Shown: positions 1-7,070 of the stretch, piece after piece | Position numbering within the stretch: the stretch's first letter is position 1 | Layout of the letters: every line of letters begins with the position of its first letter | Assembly (NCBI GenBank): GCA_019454665.1 | Contig: JACFNW010000080.1 | Location: 1 to 8,086, forward strand | Length of the DNA stretch: 8,086 nucleotides | Source: Fimbriimonadaceae bacterium | GTDB taxonomy: Bacteria > Armatimonadota > Fimbriimonadia > Fimbriimonadales > Fimbriimonadaceae | Reading direction: 5' to 3' | Translations under genes and position numbers: made by a program | Notes under the pieces: generated by a model | Told to the model about the DNA's origin: nothing | Database searches by the model: none | The model's input: only the letters and a program-made list of their open reading frames with translations

Positions 1-2
1 GC

Positions 3-146
3 AAGCGGTCCGGCAAGTCCATGGTGGACAAACTCAGCGCCGAGTTCGTCGACGCGTTCAATGGCTCCGGCACCACGGTCAAGAAGCGCGAAGACACGCA
101 CCGGATGGCCGAGGCTAACAAAGCCTTCGCCCACTACCGATTCTAA
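3..146 (+). CDS. rpsG: Small ribosomal subunit protein uS7, C-terminal fragment
   Basis: This is the last 47 codons and the TAA stop of a gene whose start lies upstream of the window. The fragment reads [15 protein letters not shown] at its beginning and ends with the pattern [13 protein letters not shown], which is the characteristic C-terminus of bacterial S7. S7 binds the 3' major domain of 16S rRNA, nucleates head assembly of the 30S subunit and lies near the E site. The [17 protein letters not shown] stretch is the C-terminal helix of the family. The stop is 9 bases before the fusA start, so the two are almost certainly cotranscribed, as in the classical str operon. Identification is firm despite the short length, because the tail is highly conserved and fusA follows. 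Confidence 0.95.
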   Translation, partial: KRSGKSMVDKLSAEFVDAFNGSGTTVKKREDTHRMAEANKAFAHYRF

Positions 147-155
147 AGAACCGGC

Positions 156-2291
156 ATGGCAAGATCTCACCCACTCGAGTTGGTCCGCAACATCGGCATT
201 GCCGCGCACATTGACGCGGGCAAAACCACGACGACCGAACGTATCCTGTTCTACACGGGCAAGACGCACAAGATCGGCGAAGTGCACGACGGCGCCGCCA
301 CAATGGACTGGATGGTGCAGGAGCAAGAGCGCGGCATCACAATCACGTCCGCTGCCACGTCGTGCTTCTGGCGCGGCACCAACGGCGACAAGCCCGAGCA
401 CAAGATCAACATCATTGACACGCCGGGCCACGTGGACTTCACCGTCGAGGTCGAGCGTTCGCTGCGCGTATTGGATGGCGCGGTCTGCGTGCTCTGCGCG
501 GTCGGCGGCGTTCAACCCCAGACGGAAACCGTCTGGCGGCAGATGAACAAGTACAAAGTCCCCCGGATCATCTATGTCAACAAGATGGACCGATTGGGCG
601 CCGACTTCTTCGCCGTCTTCAACCGCGTGAAGGAGCGACTGGGCACCAACGCCGCCCCGATCCAGATTCCCATCGGCGCCGAGAGCGGCTACCTCGGGTA
701 CGTGGACCTCATCACGATGAGGGCCACAACCTACGATCCTGCCGACGACAAGGGCCGCAACCCCGTCACCGGTCCCATTCCCGCCGACATCGTGGAAATG
801 GCCGCCGAGTGGCGCGAGAAGATGATCGAGGCGATCGCCGATTTCGACGATTCGATCATGGAGCGCTTCCTTGAAGGCGAAGAGATCACCGAGCAGGAGA
901 TCCGTGCGGCCCTGCGCGCCGGCACCCTGGCCAACAAGATCGTTCCCATGATCAGCGGCTCGTCCTTCAAGAACAAGGGCGTGCAAGCCATGGTCGACGC
1001 CATCGTGGACTACCTCCCTTCGCCTGTGGACGTCGGCTCCGTCAAGGGAGTGGACCCCTCCACCGAAGCCGAAGTCGAGATGCCGGCCAGCGACAGTGCG
1101 CCGTTCACGGCCTTGGCGTTCAAGATCATGAGCGACAAGTATGTCGGCCGCTTGACGTACATCCGCGTTTACAGCGGCGTGCTCAAGAAGGGCAGCGCCG
1201 TCACGGTCGCCTACCGCGATCCCCAAACGAACGAATTCCGCACCCGAAGCGAGCGCGTGGGCCGCATTCTCGAAATGCACGCCAACAGCCGCAACGACAT
1301 TGACGAGGTGTACGCCGGCGAAATCGTGGGCGTGATCGGCCTCAGCGACGTCAACACGGGTCAGACGATCTGCACCGACGCGCGAGAAGTCGTGCTCGAG
1401 AGCATCAAGTTCCCCGAGCCCGTCATCCAAATCGCCGTCGAACCCAAGAGCCGTGCGGACCAAGAGAAGCTGGGCACCAGCCTGCAGCGCTTGGCTCAGG
1501 AAGACCCCACGTTCCGCGTGTTCACCGACCCCGAGTCGGGCCAGACGATCATCAGCGGCATGGGCGAACTCCACTTGGAGATCATCGTGGACCGGCTGAA
1601 CCGCGAGTTCCAGGTTCAAGCCAACCAGGGCAAGCCCCAGGTTGCCTACCGCGAGACCGTGCGCATTCAGAGCAAAGCCGAAGGACGGTTCATCCGACAA
1701 ACCGGCGGTTCGGGCCAGTACGGCCACTGCTGGATCGAGATGGAGCCGCTCCCGCCGGGTTCGGGCTTCGTCTTTGAGAACAAGATCGTCGGCGGCTCTG
1801 TGCCCAAGGAGTACATCCCGGCTATCGAAAAGGGGTGTCGCGAGGGTCTCCTTTCGGGTGTTCTGGCCGGCTATCCCGTCGTGGACGTCAAGGTCCGATT
1901 GGTGGACGGCAGCTACCACGAGGTGGACTCGAACGAAAACGCCTTCAAGCAGGCGGGCACGATCGCGTTCCGCGAGGCCATGAAGAAGGCCAACCCGGTT
2001 CTCAAGGAGCCCATCATGCACGTGGAAGTCACCACCCCCGAGCAGTTCGTGGGCGATGTGGTCGGCGACCTCAACGGTCGGCGGGGCCGCATCGAGGGCA
2101 TGGAACAGCAGATGGGCGGCGTCACCGTCGTCAACGCGCACGTTCCCCTATCCGAGATGTTCGGCTACGTCACCACCCTCCGGTCGCTGACCCAGGGCCG
2201 CGCCTCCCCCAACGTGACGCCTTCGCACTACGAAGAAGTGCCGACCAACATCGCCACCGAGATCATCGCGAAGTCGCAAAGCGGTCGCTGA
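156..2291 (+). CDS. fusA: Translation elongation factor G (EF-G)
   Basis: Complete 711-residue EF-G, close to the usual ~700. It is the cytosolic GTPase that drives translocation of tRNA and mRNA on the ribosome and helps ribosome recycling. G1 P-loop AHIDAGKT is at residues 17-24, switch I RGITITSA at 59-66, G3 DTPGHVDF at 88-95 with catalytic His92, G4 NKMD at 142-145, and a G5-like SGSSFKNKG at 267-275. A domain II barrel follows. Domain IV carries SGQYGH at 519-524, and the C-terminal domain V contains HYEEVP from about residue 691. The ATG at 156 follows the rpsG stop by 9 bases; a weak AAAGAA Shine-Dalgarno-like stretch overlaps that stop. The segment at 684-689 (SPNVTP) differs from the TYTMEF-like sequence usual before HYEEVP, but the frame is intact. 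Family assignment is certain; distinguishing it from an EF-G paralogue rests on the str-operon context. Confidence 0.98.
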   Translation: MARSHPLELVRNIGIAAHIDAGKTTTTERILFYTGKTHKIGEVHDGAATMDWMVQEQERGITITSAATSCFWRGTNGDKPEHKINIIDTPGHVDFTVEVERSLRVLDGAVCVLCAVGGVQPQTETVWRQMNKYKVPRIIYVNKMDRLGADFFAVFNRVKERLGTNAAPIQIPIGAESGYLGYVDLITMRATTYDPADDKGRNPVTGPIPADIVEMAAEWREKMIEAIADFDDSIMERFLEGEEITEQEIRAALRAGTLANKIVPMISGSSFKNKGVQAMVDAIVDYLPSPVDVGSVKGVDPSTEAEVEMPASDSAPFTALAFKIMSDKYVGRLTYIRVYSGVLKKGSAVTVAYRDPQTNEFRTRSERVGRILEMHANSRNDIDEVYAGEIVGVIGLSDVNTGQTICTDAREVVLESIKFPEPVIQIAVEPKSRADQEKLGTSLQRLAQEDPTFRVFTDPESGQTIISGMGELHLEIIVDRLNREFQVQANQGKPQVAYRETVRIQSKAEGRFIRQTGGSGQYGHCWIEMEPLPPGSGFVFENKIVGGSVPKEYIPAIEKGCREGLLSGVLAGYPVVDVKVRLVDGSYHEVDSNENAFKQAGTIAFREAMKKANPVLKEPIMHVEVTTPEQFVGDVVGDLNGRRGRIEGMEQQMGGVTVVNAHVPLSEMFGYVTTLRSLTQGRASPNVTPSHYEEVPTNIATEIIAKSQSGR

Positions 2292-2308
2292 TCGGCAACG
2301 AACGAAGC

Positions 2309-2352
2309 AAGTCCCGCTAGCCCCCCGGGCCAGCGGGACTTTTCGTTGTTTC
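2309..2352 (+). terminator. Intrinsic terminator after fusA
   Basis: A perfect 10-bp stem (AAGTCCCGCT at 2309-2318 pairing with AGCGGGACTT at 2332-2341) is extended past one A-C mismatch by GCCC/GGGC around a CCC loop. It is followed by a T-rich tract, TTTCGTTGTTT. This is a textbook Rho-independent terminator 17 bases after the fusA stop. It implies that most rpsG-fusA transcripts end here and that tuf needs its own promoter. Confidence 0.9.
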
Positions 2353-2425
2353 CCCGGGGTGCGGGCGGGTGTTGGTCCTAGAAAATGAGTGGCTGGGTCC
2401 CTCGCGAAACTGGTGCAGGGTCCGG

Positions 2426-2431
2426 TATAAT
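2426..2431 (+). promoter_or_regulatory. Candidate -10 box of a tuf promoter
   Basis: The hexamer is a perfect TATAAT at 2426-2431, 72 bases before the tuf ATG and downstream of the fusA terminator, exactly where a separate tuf promoter is expected. No TTGACA-like -35 is visible at 16-18 bases upstream (the region reads CGCGAA), and there is no TG extended -10. A start near 2438 is inferred. The role is well supported by position; the missing -35 is the weak point. Confidence 0.7.
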
Positions 2432-2438
2432 CAGAGGT

Positions 2439-2480
2439 CGCGCGTGCCGGAGTGGCTCTGCAATTGTGCCCCGATGCGCG
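2439..2480 (+). promoter_or_regulatory. Potential stem-loop at the 5' end of the tuf mRNA
   Basis: CGCGCGT at 2439-2445 can pair with ATGCGCG at 2474-2480 (seven pairs, one of them G-U), and CGG/CCG can extend the stem inward past a bulge. The predicted transcription start is at about 2438, so this hairpin would sit at the extreme 5' end of the message, just before the ribosome binding site. Such 5'-terminal stems can protect an mRNA from 5'-end-dependent decay. The pairing is seen in the sequence; the function is inferred. Confidence 0.4.
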
Positions 2481-2485
2481 GAAGC

Positions 2486-2491
2486 AAAGGA
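2486..2491 (+). promoter_or_regulatory. Ribosome binding site that fixes the tuf start
   Basis: AAAGGA lies 11 bases before the ATG at 2503. It supports that start over the in-frame upstream extension beginning at 2452, because the extension sits inside the predicted leader hairpin and adds 17 residues with no EF-Tu similarity. Confidence 0.6.
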
Positions 2492-2502
2492 TTCACAAAG
2501 AT

Positions 2503-3702
<1,200 letters not shown>

Positions 3703-3713
3703 CGAAGCCAAAG

Positions 3714-3743
3714 AGGCCCTCGGCAAACCGCCGAGGGCCTTTC
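3714..3743 (+). terminator. Terminator-like hairpin between tuf and rpsJ
   Basis: AGGCCCTCGGC at 3714-3724 is perfectly complementary to GCCGAGGGCCT at 3730-3740, giving an 11-bp stem with an AAACC loop, followed by only a short TTTCT run. The stem is strong but the T tract is poor, so it may terminate partially or act as a processing site that lets EF-Tu mRNA outnumber rpsJ mRNA. It begins 12 bases after the tuf stop and ends about 15 bases before the rpsJ ATG. No separate rpsJ promoter is obvious in that short space. Confidence 0.75.
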
Positions 3744-3758
3744 TGCTGAGGAAGCCCT

Positions 3759-4070
3759 ATGCAAGCCCCCAAAGTCCGTATCCGACTGCGAGCCTACGAC
3801 CACCGGATCCTCGACCAGTCGGCCGAGAAGATTTCGGAAACCGCGAAGCGGACAGGTGCCAGCGTCGCCGGTCCAATTCCCCTCCCCACCAACGTGCGCA
3901 AGTTCTGCGTGATCCGCGGCGCCCACATCGACAAGGAGTCCATGGAGCACTTCGAGATCCGCACGCACAACCGGCTGATTGACATCATCGAGCCGACGAA
4001 CAAAACCATTGATGCCCTGATGCGGCTGGATCTCCCCAGCGGCGTGGACATCGAGATCAAGACGGCCTAA
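3759..4070 (+). CDS. rpsJ: Small ribosomal subunit protein uS10
   Basis: Complete 103-residue S10, the same length as the E. coli protein. S10 is a head protein of the 30S subunit and, as NusE, pairs with NusB in transcription antitermination. Conserved landmarks are [11 protein letters not shown] at 5-15, KRTGA at 30-34, the loop GPIPLPT at 38-44, [11 protein letters not shown] at 66-76 and [16 protein letters not shown] near the end. GAGGA at 3748-3752 lies 6 bases before the ATG and is a good ribosome binding site. The gene is 56 bases after tuf and is the last of the cluster. A hairpin overlaps its stop and the next gene is convergent, so rpsJ does not lead an rplC-rplD-rplW operon here. 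The same tuf-rpsJ pairing is known in cyanobacteria and several other phyla. Confidence 0.98.
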   Translation: MQAPKVRIRLRAYDHRILDQSAEKISETAKRTGASVAGPIPLPTNVRKFCVIRGAHIDKESMEHFEIRTHNRLIDIIEPTNKTIDALMRLDLPSGVDIEIKTA

Positions 4071-4091
4071 CCCCGACGCGGGGTCAGGCCG
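4063..4091. terminator. Hairpin between convergent rpsJ and the MATE gene
   Basis: CGGCCTAACCCCG at 4063-4075 pairs with CGGGGTCAGGCCG at 4079-4091, with one A-C mismatch and an ACG loop. The left arm includes the last rpsJ codons and its TAA. On the + strand it is followed by GCTTCCCTTCTC, which is pyrimidine-rich but has no real T run; on the - strand the following bases are GTCTTGATCT. It sits exactly between two converging genes and could work in both directions, but it is a weak intrinsic terminator by tail sequence. Confidence 0.6.
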
Positions 4092-4100
4092 CTTCCCTTC

Positions 4101-5489
4101 TCACAACACCTTTCGGTCCTTCCACTTGCCCTGCTTGAACAGCAGCATCGTGAGCAAGCCCTGGACCGCTTGAGTCGCACTCATCGCCAGCCACGCGCCG
4201 TCGGCGCCCATCTTCAAAACCAAGGCGCACACAAACGCCATGGGCACGCGCATGCCCCACAGCGAGATGACGGTCGCCCACATGGGGCGCACGGTGTCGC
4301 CCGCCCCCTGCATCGCCCCCATCAAGACCATCGCGTAGCCGAACATCACCTCGGTCACGCAGAGGTACCGAAGGAAGGTCGCGATCATGACGGCAGCCTC
4401 GGGCTGGCGCGGCACCAGTTGCGAGGCGATAGCGTGCGCGAAAGCGAACACCAGACCGGCCACGGCCAGAATCACGCCGGCTGCGCAGTGCGCGCTCACC
4501 CATCCGATGCGCTCGGCGCGTTCCGGCTGCTGCGCACCCAGGCTCTGCCCGACCAATGCCGCCGCAGCGATGGAGAGGCCGAACGCGGGCATGAACATGA
4601 TGGACTCGATGCGGAAACCGGCGCTCATGGCACCGATGGCCGTCGCGCCGCTCGGCACCTGGCTGAGGATCTTGGTGAACGCCCAAAGCGATGAAACGCG
4701 CACCACGGACATCACGGTCGCAGGGGCGGCGATGCCCACGATGCGCCGGGTCCACTTCAGCGTGGGGACCACGAACCGCCAGCACGACCCCAGAGGAGTC
4801 TGCGACACCCAAGCCATGTAGATCGCCGCCGAGACCCAAGCGCTGATCGTCACGGCCCAGCCCGCTCCGGCCAGCCCCCAACCCGCGCCCGGAATCTGCA
4901 CTCCGTGAAAGTCCGTGGCCGGGAAGATCAACACGTAGTTGAGCGCGATGTGAAGCAGAATCTGGATGCCGGAGATGACCAACGGACTGCGCGTGTCGCC
5001 GATCCCCCGCAACGACCCCGCCAAAGCCTGCACCAAGAACATGCCGGGCAGGCCGACGGCCATGGCCACCAGATAGTGGACCATCAGGGTCTTGGCCCTC
5101 AGGGCGTCGGCGGGCAGCAAGGTGTGGGCCGACCAGCCCGCGCCGGCGATGGTCAAAGCGCAACACACCACTCCGGCGACCAACGCGACGCTCAGACATT
5201 GACGGTTGGCCACGCGGAGCCGGTCCTGCTTGCGCGCTCCAAAGGAGCGGCTGACCAGTGCGGTGGCGCTCGTGCTGAACGCCATCACGATGGAGAACAT
5301 CAGGAAGACGACGTTGGTCGAGCCGCCGACCGCCGTGAGCGCCGCAGGCTCCAAGCGCCCGACGAACGCCGTGTCCAGCAGCATGTTGACCACCTGCAAC
5401 AGGTTCAGAGCGACCGCTGGCCAAGCCAACCGCCAGACCGTTCGCAGGATGTTCTCGGACCCGTGGCCGCCCGCAGACTGTGTGGACAA
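4101..5489 (-). CDS. MATE family efflux transporter
   Basis: Complete 462-residue integral membrane protein with about twelve hydrophobic segments in two halves, the normal size and layout of MATE Na+- or H+-coupled antiporters that export drugs or metabolites across the cytoplasmic membrane. The first segment carries DTAFVGR at 40-46 with Asp39 just before it, the place of the family's N-lobe ion-binding Asp. The internal repeat appears as AGSLRGIGDTRSPL (157-170) and GAMQGAGDTVRPM (391-403); GQSLGAQQPERA at 314-325 is the matching loop after segment 8. The start is uncertain. No ATG or GTG precedes the first membrane segment after the upstream stop near 5565, so the TTG at 5489 is the best choice, though it lacks a Shine-Dalgarno site. 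The gene converges on rpsJ and diverges from 5539. Substrate and coupling ion cannot be read from sequence. High GC3 and no frame break suggest a native, intact gene. Confidence 0.93.
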   Translation of the reverse strand: MSTQSAGGHGSENILRTVWRLAWPAVALNLLQVVNMLLDTAFVGRLEPAALTAVGGSTNVVFLMFSIVMAFSTSATALVSRSFGARKQDRLRVANRQCLSVALVAGVVCCALTIAGAGWSAHTLLPADALRAKTLMVHYLVAMAVGLPGMFLVQALAGSLRGIGDTRSPLVISGIQILLHIALNYVLIFPATDFHGVQIPGAGWGLAGAGWAVTISAWVSAAIYMAWVSQTPLGSCWRFVVPTLKWTRRIVGIAAPATVMSVVRVSSLWAFTKILSQVPSGATAIGAMSAGFRIESIMFMPAFGLSIAAAALVGQSLGAQQPERAERIGWVSAHCAAGVILAVAGLVFAFAHAIASQLVPRQPEAAVMIATFLRYLCVTEVMFGYAMVLMGAMQGAGDTVRPMWATVISLWGMRVPMAFVCALVLKMGADGAWLAMSATQAVQGLLTMLLFKQGKWKDRKVL

Positions 5490-5498
5490 GGCAACAGT

Positions 5499-5530
5499 TT
5501 GGCACCTGACTCCCCCCAGCCAGATAGAAT
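5499..5530 (+). promoter_or_regulatory. Candidate promoter for the gene at 5539, possibly leaderless
   Basis: TAGAAT at 5525-5530 matches five of six bases of the -10 consensus and ends 8 bases before the ATG at 5539. TTGGCA at 5499-5504 matches five of six of the -35 consensus, but the 20-base spacer is longer than the usual 17. If used, transcription would begin within a base or two of the start codon, giving a leaderless mRNA; no Shine-Dalgarno site is present, in agreement. The site lies in the 49-base divergent gap shared with the MATE gene, whose own promoter I could not locate clearly. Confidence 0.45.
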
Positions 5531-5538
5531 CAGGTCGA

Positions 5539-5982
5539 ATGAAGTCCAGCTCGGGCCGAAACGCCTACGACCAAATCGTCGGCATCCTCATGCTCACGTT
5601 CGCCATGTGCCTGATGAGTTCCGCGATCGGCTTTGCGCGGAGCGATCTGAAGGCGCTCACGCAGAAGCCGCCGGAGCAGGCGCAACAGGTCGAAGAGAAG
5701 CCCAAGACCCCCGAGGAGGAACGCGCCGAACAGTCCGTGCGGTTGCTGGTGTCGGCGTATTTCTACCTGAGCTTCTTCGCCATCTTCGCGGGGATCGCCG
5801 TGATGTTCGCGCTCAAGTGGGGGTTCTGGTTCGGCGCGATCGTCGGTGTCGCCGGCCTCGCCATCGGCATCCTAGGCGGCTCGGTGACCGGCGGCGGAGG
5901 GCAGATCGGCACCATCGCGTTCGCCCTCTCGGGGGCCTATTGCACGGCGCGGGCGTTCGGGCGACTGCAACCCGCACCGTGA
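5539..5982 (+). CDS. Small membrane protein of unknown function
   Basis: Not recognised. It is a 147-residue protein with four predicted membrane segments: residues about 12-33, 68-92, 95-116 and 122-141. A charged segment at 34-66 is rich in Pro, Glu, Gln and Lys (KPPEQAQQVEEKPKTPEEER) and separates the first segment from the other three. It probably forms a short extramembrane linker. The third segment is rich in small residues (GAIVGVAGLAIGILGG), followed by a GGGG turn at 118-121. No catalytic or metal-binding motif is visible. The frame is open much further upstream to 5206, but that part is antisense to the MATE gene; the ATG at 5539 is the first start after the likely -10 box and precedes a natural membrane segment. 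It is divergent from the MATE gene and may have no link with it. It is followed after 70 bases by another unknown gene. Confidence 0.75.
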   Translation: MKSSSGRNAYDQIVGILMLTFAMCLMSSAIGFARSDLKALTQKPPEQAQQVEEKPKTPEEERAEQSVRLLVSAYFYLSFFAIFAGIAVMFALKWGFWFGAIVGVAGLAIGILGGSVTGGGGQIGTIAFALSGAYCTARAFGRLQPAP

Positions 5983-6052
5983 GCCCCAAGCCGGATTGCG
6001 GGCCTAGGAATCGGGACTCGGATCGCCCACCGCAAACGGCAAGATTGAGACT

Positions 6053-6718
6053 GTGATCAGTCTGAGTCTGCTCTGCGCGACGGCGATGGTGCAGCCGGTG
6101 CCCGTTTGGGAAACCCGGCCGGCCCTGGTCGCGAACCTGCACGCCGTTTCGGCGATGCGGACCAACGTGGGCGACGTCAAGCTGACCTTCGACATCGCCA
6201 AAACGACGGAAAGCGTCGCGGTCCGCAATCTCGACCTCAAATTGACGTGCCACCCGTTGCACGCACCGGACGCCGCACCCGTCCCCGTGCCCCGCGACGA
6301 GAACGGCAAGCCCACCGAACTCGCCTTCCCCAACAACCCGGTCACCATCGCCTCGGCGTACTTGGCATGGATCGGTTGGTGGGGCGTGGACAAGCTGGAG
6401 CTCAACGAGACCACGTGGTTCAGTTGGGAGGCCGAGGGCGTCTCGGGGCAGGGCTACCATCGGTTGCTCAGGCTCGACCGCAATCAAGTGGAGATTCGGA
6501 CCAGCTTGGACCTGACCTATGGGAAGGCGAAGCCCATGACGATGGTCTGGACCGGGACCTACGATGCCAAGACGGGCGCGGTTCGCGGGGTCGTGGGCGA
6601 GGTGGCCTCCGTGCCTCAGGCCGAGGGCTACCCGATGCGCGTCTCGCGGCTCAACTTCTCGCTGCTCCCGGGCCACGTCGGCCGGGTGATGGCCGCCGAG
6701 TGCGATCACCCGCACTAG
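6053..6718 (+). CDS. Probable exported protein of unknown function
   Basis: Not recognised. It is a 221-residue protein starting at GTG; the frame opens at 6008 with no ATG, so GTG at 6053 is the best start, without a clear Shine-Dalgarno site. Residues 1-13 (MISLSLLCATAMV) are hydrophobic and look like a short signal peptide lacking the usual positive n-region; the Cys at 8 is not in a good lipobox. The rest has the alternating pattern of beta strands, for example DVKLTFDIA at 41-49, and MTMVWTGTYDAKTGAVRG at 162-179. A Trp-rich patch lies between residues 106 and 125 (W106, W109, W110, W122, W125). No enzyme motif is seen. Third codon positions are strongly G/C, as in the neighbouring genes, which argues for a real gene. 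The stop is directly followed by the -10 box of the rpsF operon. An all-beta periplasmic or surface protein is my inference only. Confidence 0.7.
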   Translation: MISLSLLCATAMVQPVPVWETRPALVANLHAVSAMRTNVGDVKLTFDIAKTTESVAVRNLDLKLTCHPLHAPDAAPVPVPRDENGKPTELAFPNNPVTIASAYLAWIGWWGVDKLELNETTWFSWEAEGVSGQGYHRLLRLDRNQVEIRTSLDLTYGKAKPMTMVWTGTYDAKTGAVRGVVGEVASVPQAEGYPMRVSRLNFSLLPGHVGRVMAAECDHPH

Positions 6719-6719
6719 G

Positions 6720-6725
6720 TATACT
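6720..6725 (+). promoter_or_regulatory. Candidate -10 box of the rpsF-ssb operon
   Basis: TATACT at 6720-6725 starts one base after the stop codon of the upstream gene and matches five of six consensus bases. As with the tuf promoter it is preceded by GG and no good -35 is seen 17 bases upstream (CCGAGT). A start near 6732 would leave a leader of about 50 bases before rpsF. Position supports the call; the weak upstream element lowers confidence. Confidence 0.55.
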
Positions 6726-6781
6726 GCGGTTTCCCTGCTTCGCGCCCACGGGCCGAGGCCGCCACGACCATAGGGATACCC
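6726..6781 (+). promoter_or_regulatory. Possible structured leader of rpsF
   Basis: GCGGTTTC at 6726-6733 can pair with GAGGCCGC at 6755-6762 (eight pairs, two G-U), enclosing a short GCC/GGC hairpin at 6744-6753. A CCG lies at the junction. In many bacteria the rpsF leader carries a CCG-containing structure bound by the S6:S18 complex for feedback control. This leader might be such a site, but the fit to that motif is loose, and a start at 6732 would remove most of the outer arm. AGGG at 6772-6775, 6 bases before the ATG, is the ribosome binding site and could itself pair weakly with the following CCC. Confidence 0.3.
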
Positions 6782-7069
6782 ATGAGAAAGTACGAAGTCT
6801 TTTACATTGTCCGACCGGAACTCGCCGACGCGGACGTTCAGAAAATCGCCGACCACTTCAAGGCTGCCGCAGAGGAAAAGGGCGCGACCGTGTCGAATGC
6901 CTCCAAGTGGGACAAGCGCAAGCTGGCGTACGAGATCAACGGCCACAAGGAAGGCAACTACATCCTGATGGAGATGCAGGCCGACCCGACGGTCCCGGCG
7001 CACCTGAACCGGTTGCTCCGCATCAACGACGACGTCATCCGGCACCGCATCTTCCACATCGAGGACTGA
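6782..7069 (+). CDS. rpsF: Small ribosomal subunit protein bS6
   Basis: Complete 95-residue S6, within the usual 95-135 range and close to the short Thermus-type form without a long acidic tail. S6 pairs with S18 on the platform of the 30S subunit. The sequence begins MRKYEVFYIVRPEL, the first strand of the ferredoxin-like fold. WDKRKLAYEINGHKEGNYIL at 43-62 matches the family signature with Gly-Lys-Arg-type residues replaced conservatively, and LNRLLRINDDVIRHRIF near the end is the final helix and strand. The ATG at 6782 is preceded by AGGG. The stop at 7067-7069 is one base from the ssb start, and GAGGA inside the last codons (7061-7065) serves as the ssb ribosome binding site, so translation of the two genes is probably coupled. 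Confidence 0.97.
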   Translation: MRKYEVFYIVRPELADADVQKIADHFKAAAEEKGATVSNASKWDKRKLAYEINGHKEGNYILMEMQADPTVPAHLNRLLRINDDVIRHRIFHIED

Positions 7070-7070
7070 T

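Noticed and set aside
2443..2476. tRNA-like fragment (GCCGGAGTGG and nearby bases) in the tuf leader
   Set aside because: The first bases resemble the D-arm region of some tRNAs, but there is no anticodon arm, T-arm GTTCGA or matching acceptor stem. It is too short and is better explained as a leader stem-loop.
2452..2502. 17-codon N-terminal extension of EF-Tu from an upstream ATG
   Set aside because: The added residues do not resemble any EF-Tu, and the region carries the predicted leader hairpin and the ribosome binding site for the ATG at 2503.
4084..5505. 473-codon open frame on the - strand overlapping the MATE gene
   Set aside because: It is the same strand in another frame. Its product is Arg/Gly/His-rich without membrane segments, whereas the 4101-5489 frame gives a clear twelve-segment MATE protein.
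5983..6052. Possible terminator in the 70-base gap after the membrane protein
   Set aside because: Only a four-pair GCCC/GGGC match with a long loop is present and no T tract follows, so I see no credible terminator or promoter in this gap.
4905..6056. 383-codon + strand open frame over the MATE and membrane-protein genes
   Set aside because: It runs antisense to the MATE gene and out of frame with 5539-5982. The product is Arg/Gln/His-rich low-complexity sequence, so it is a composition artefact.
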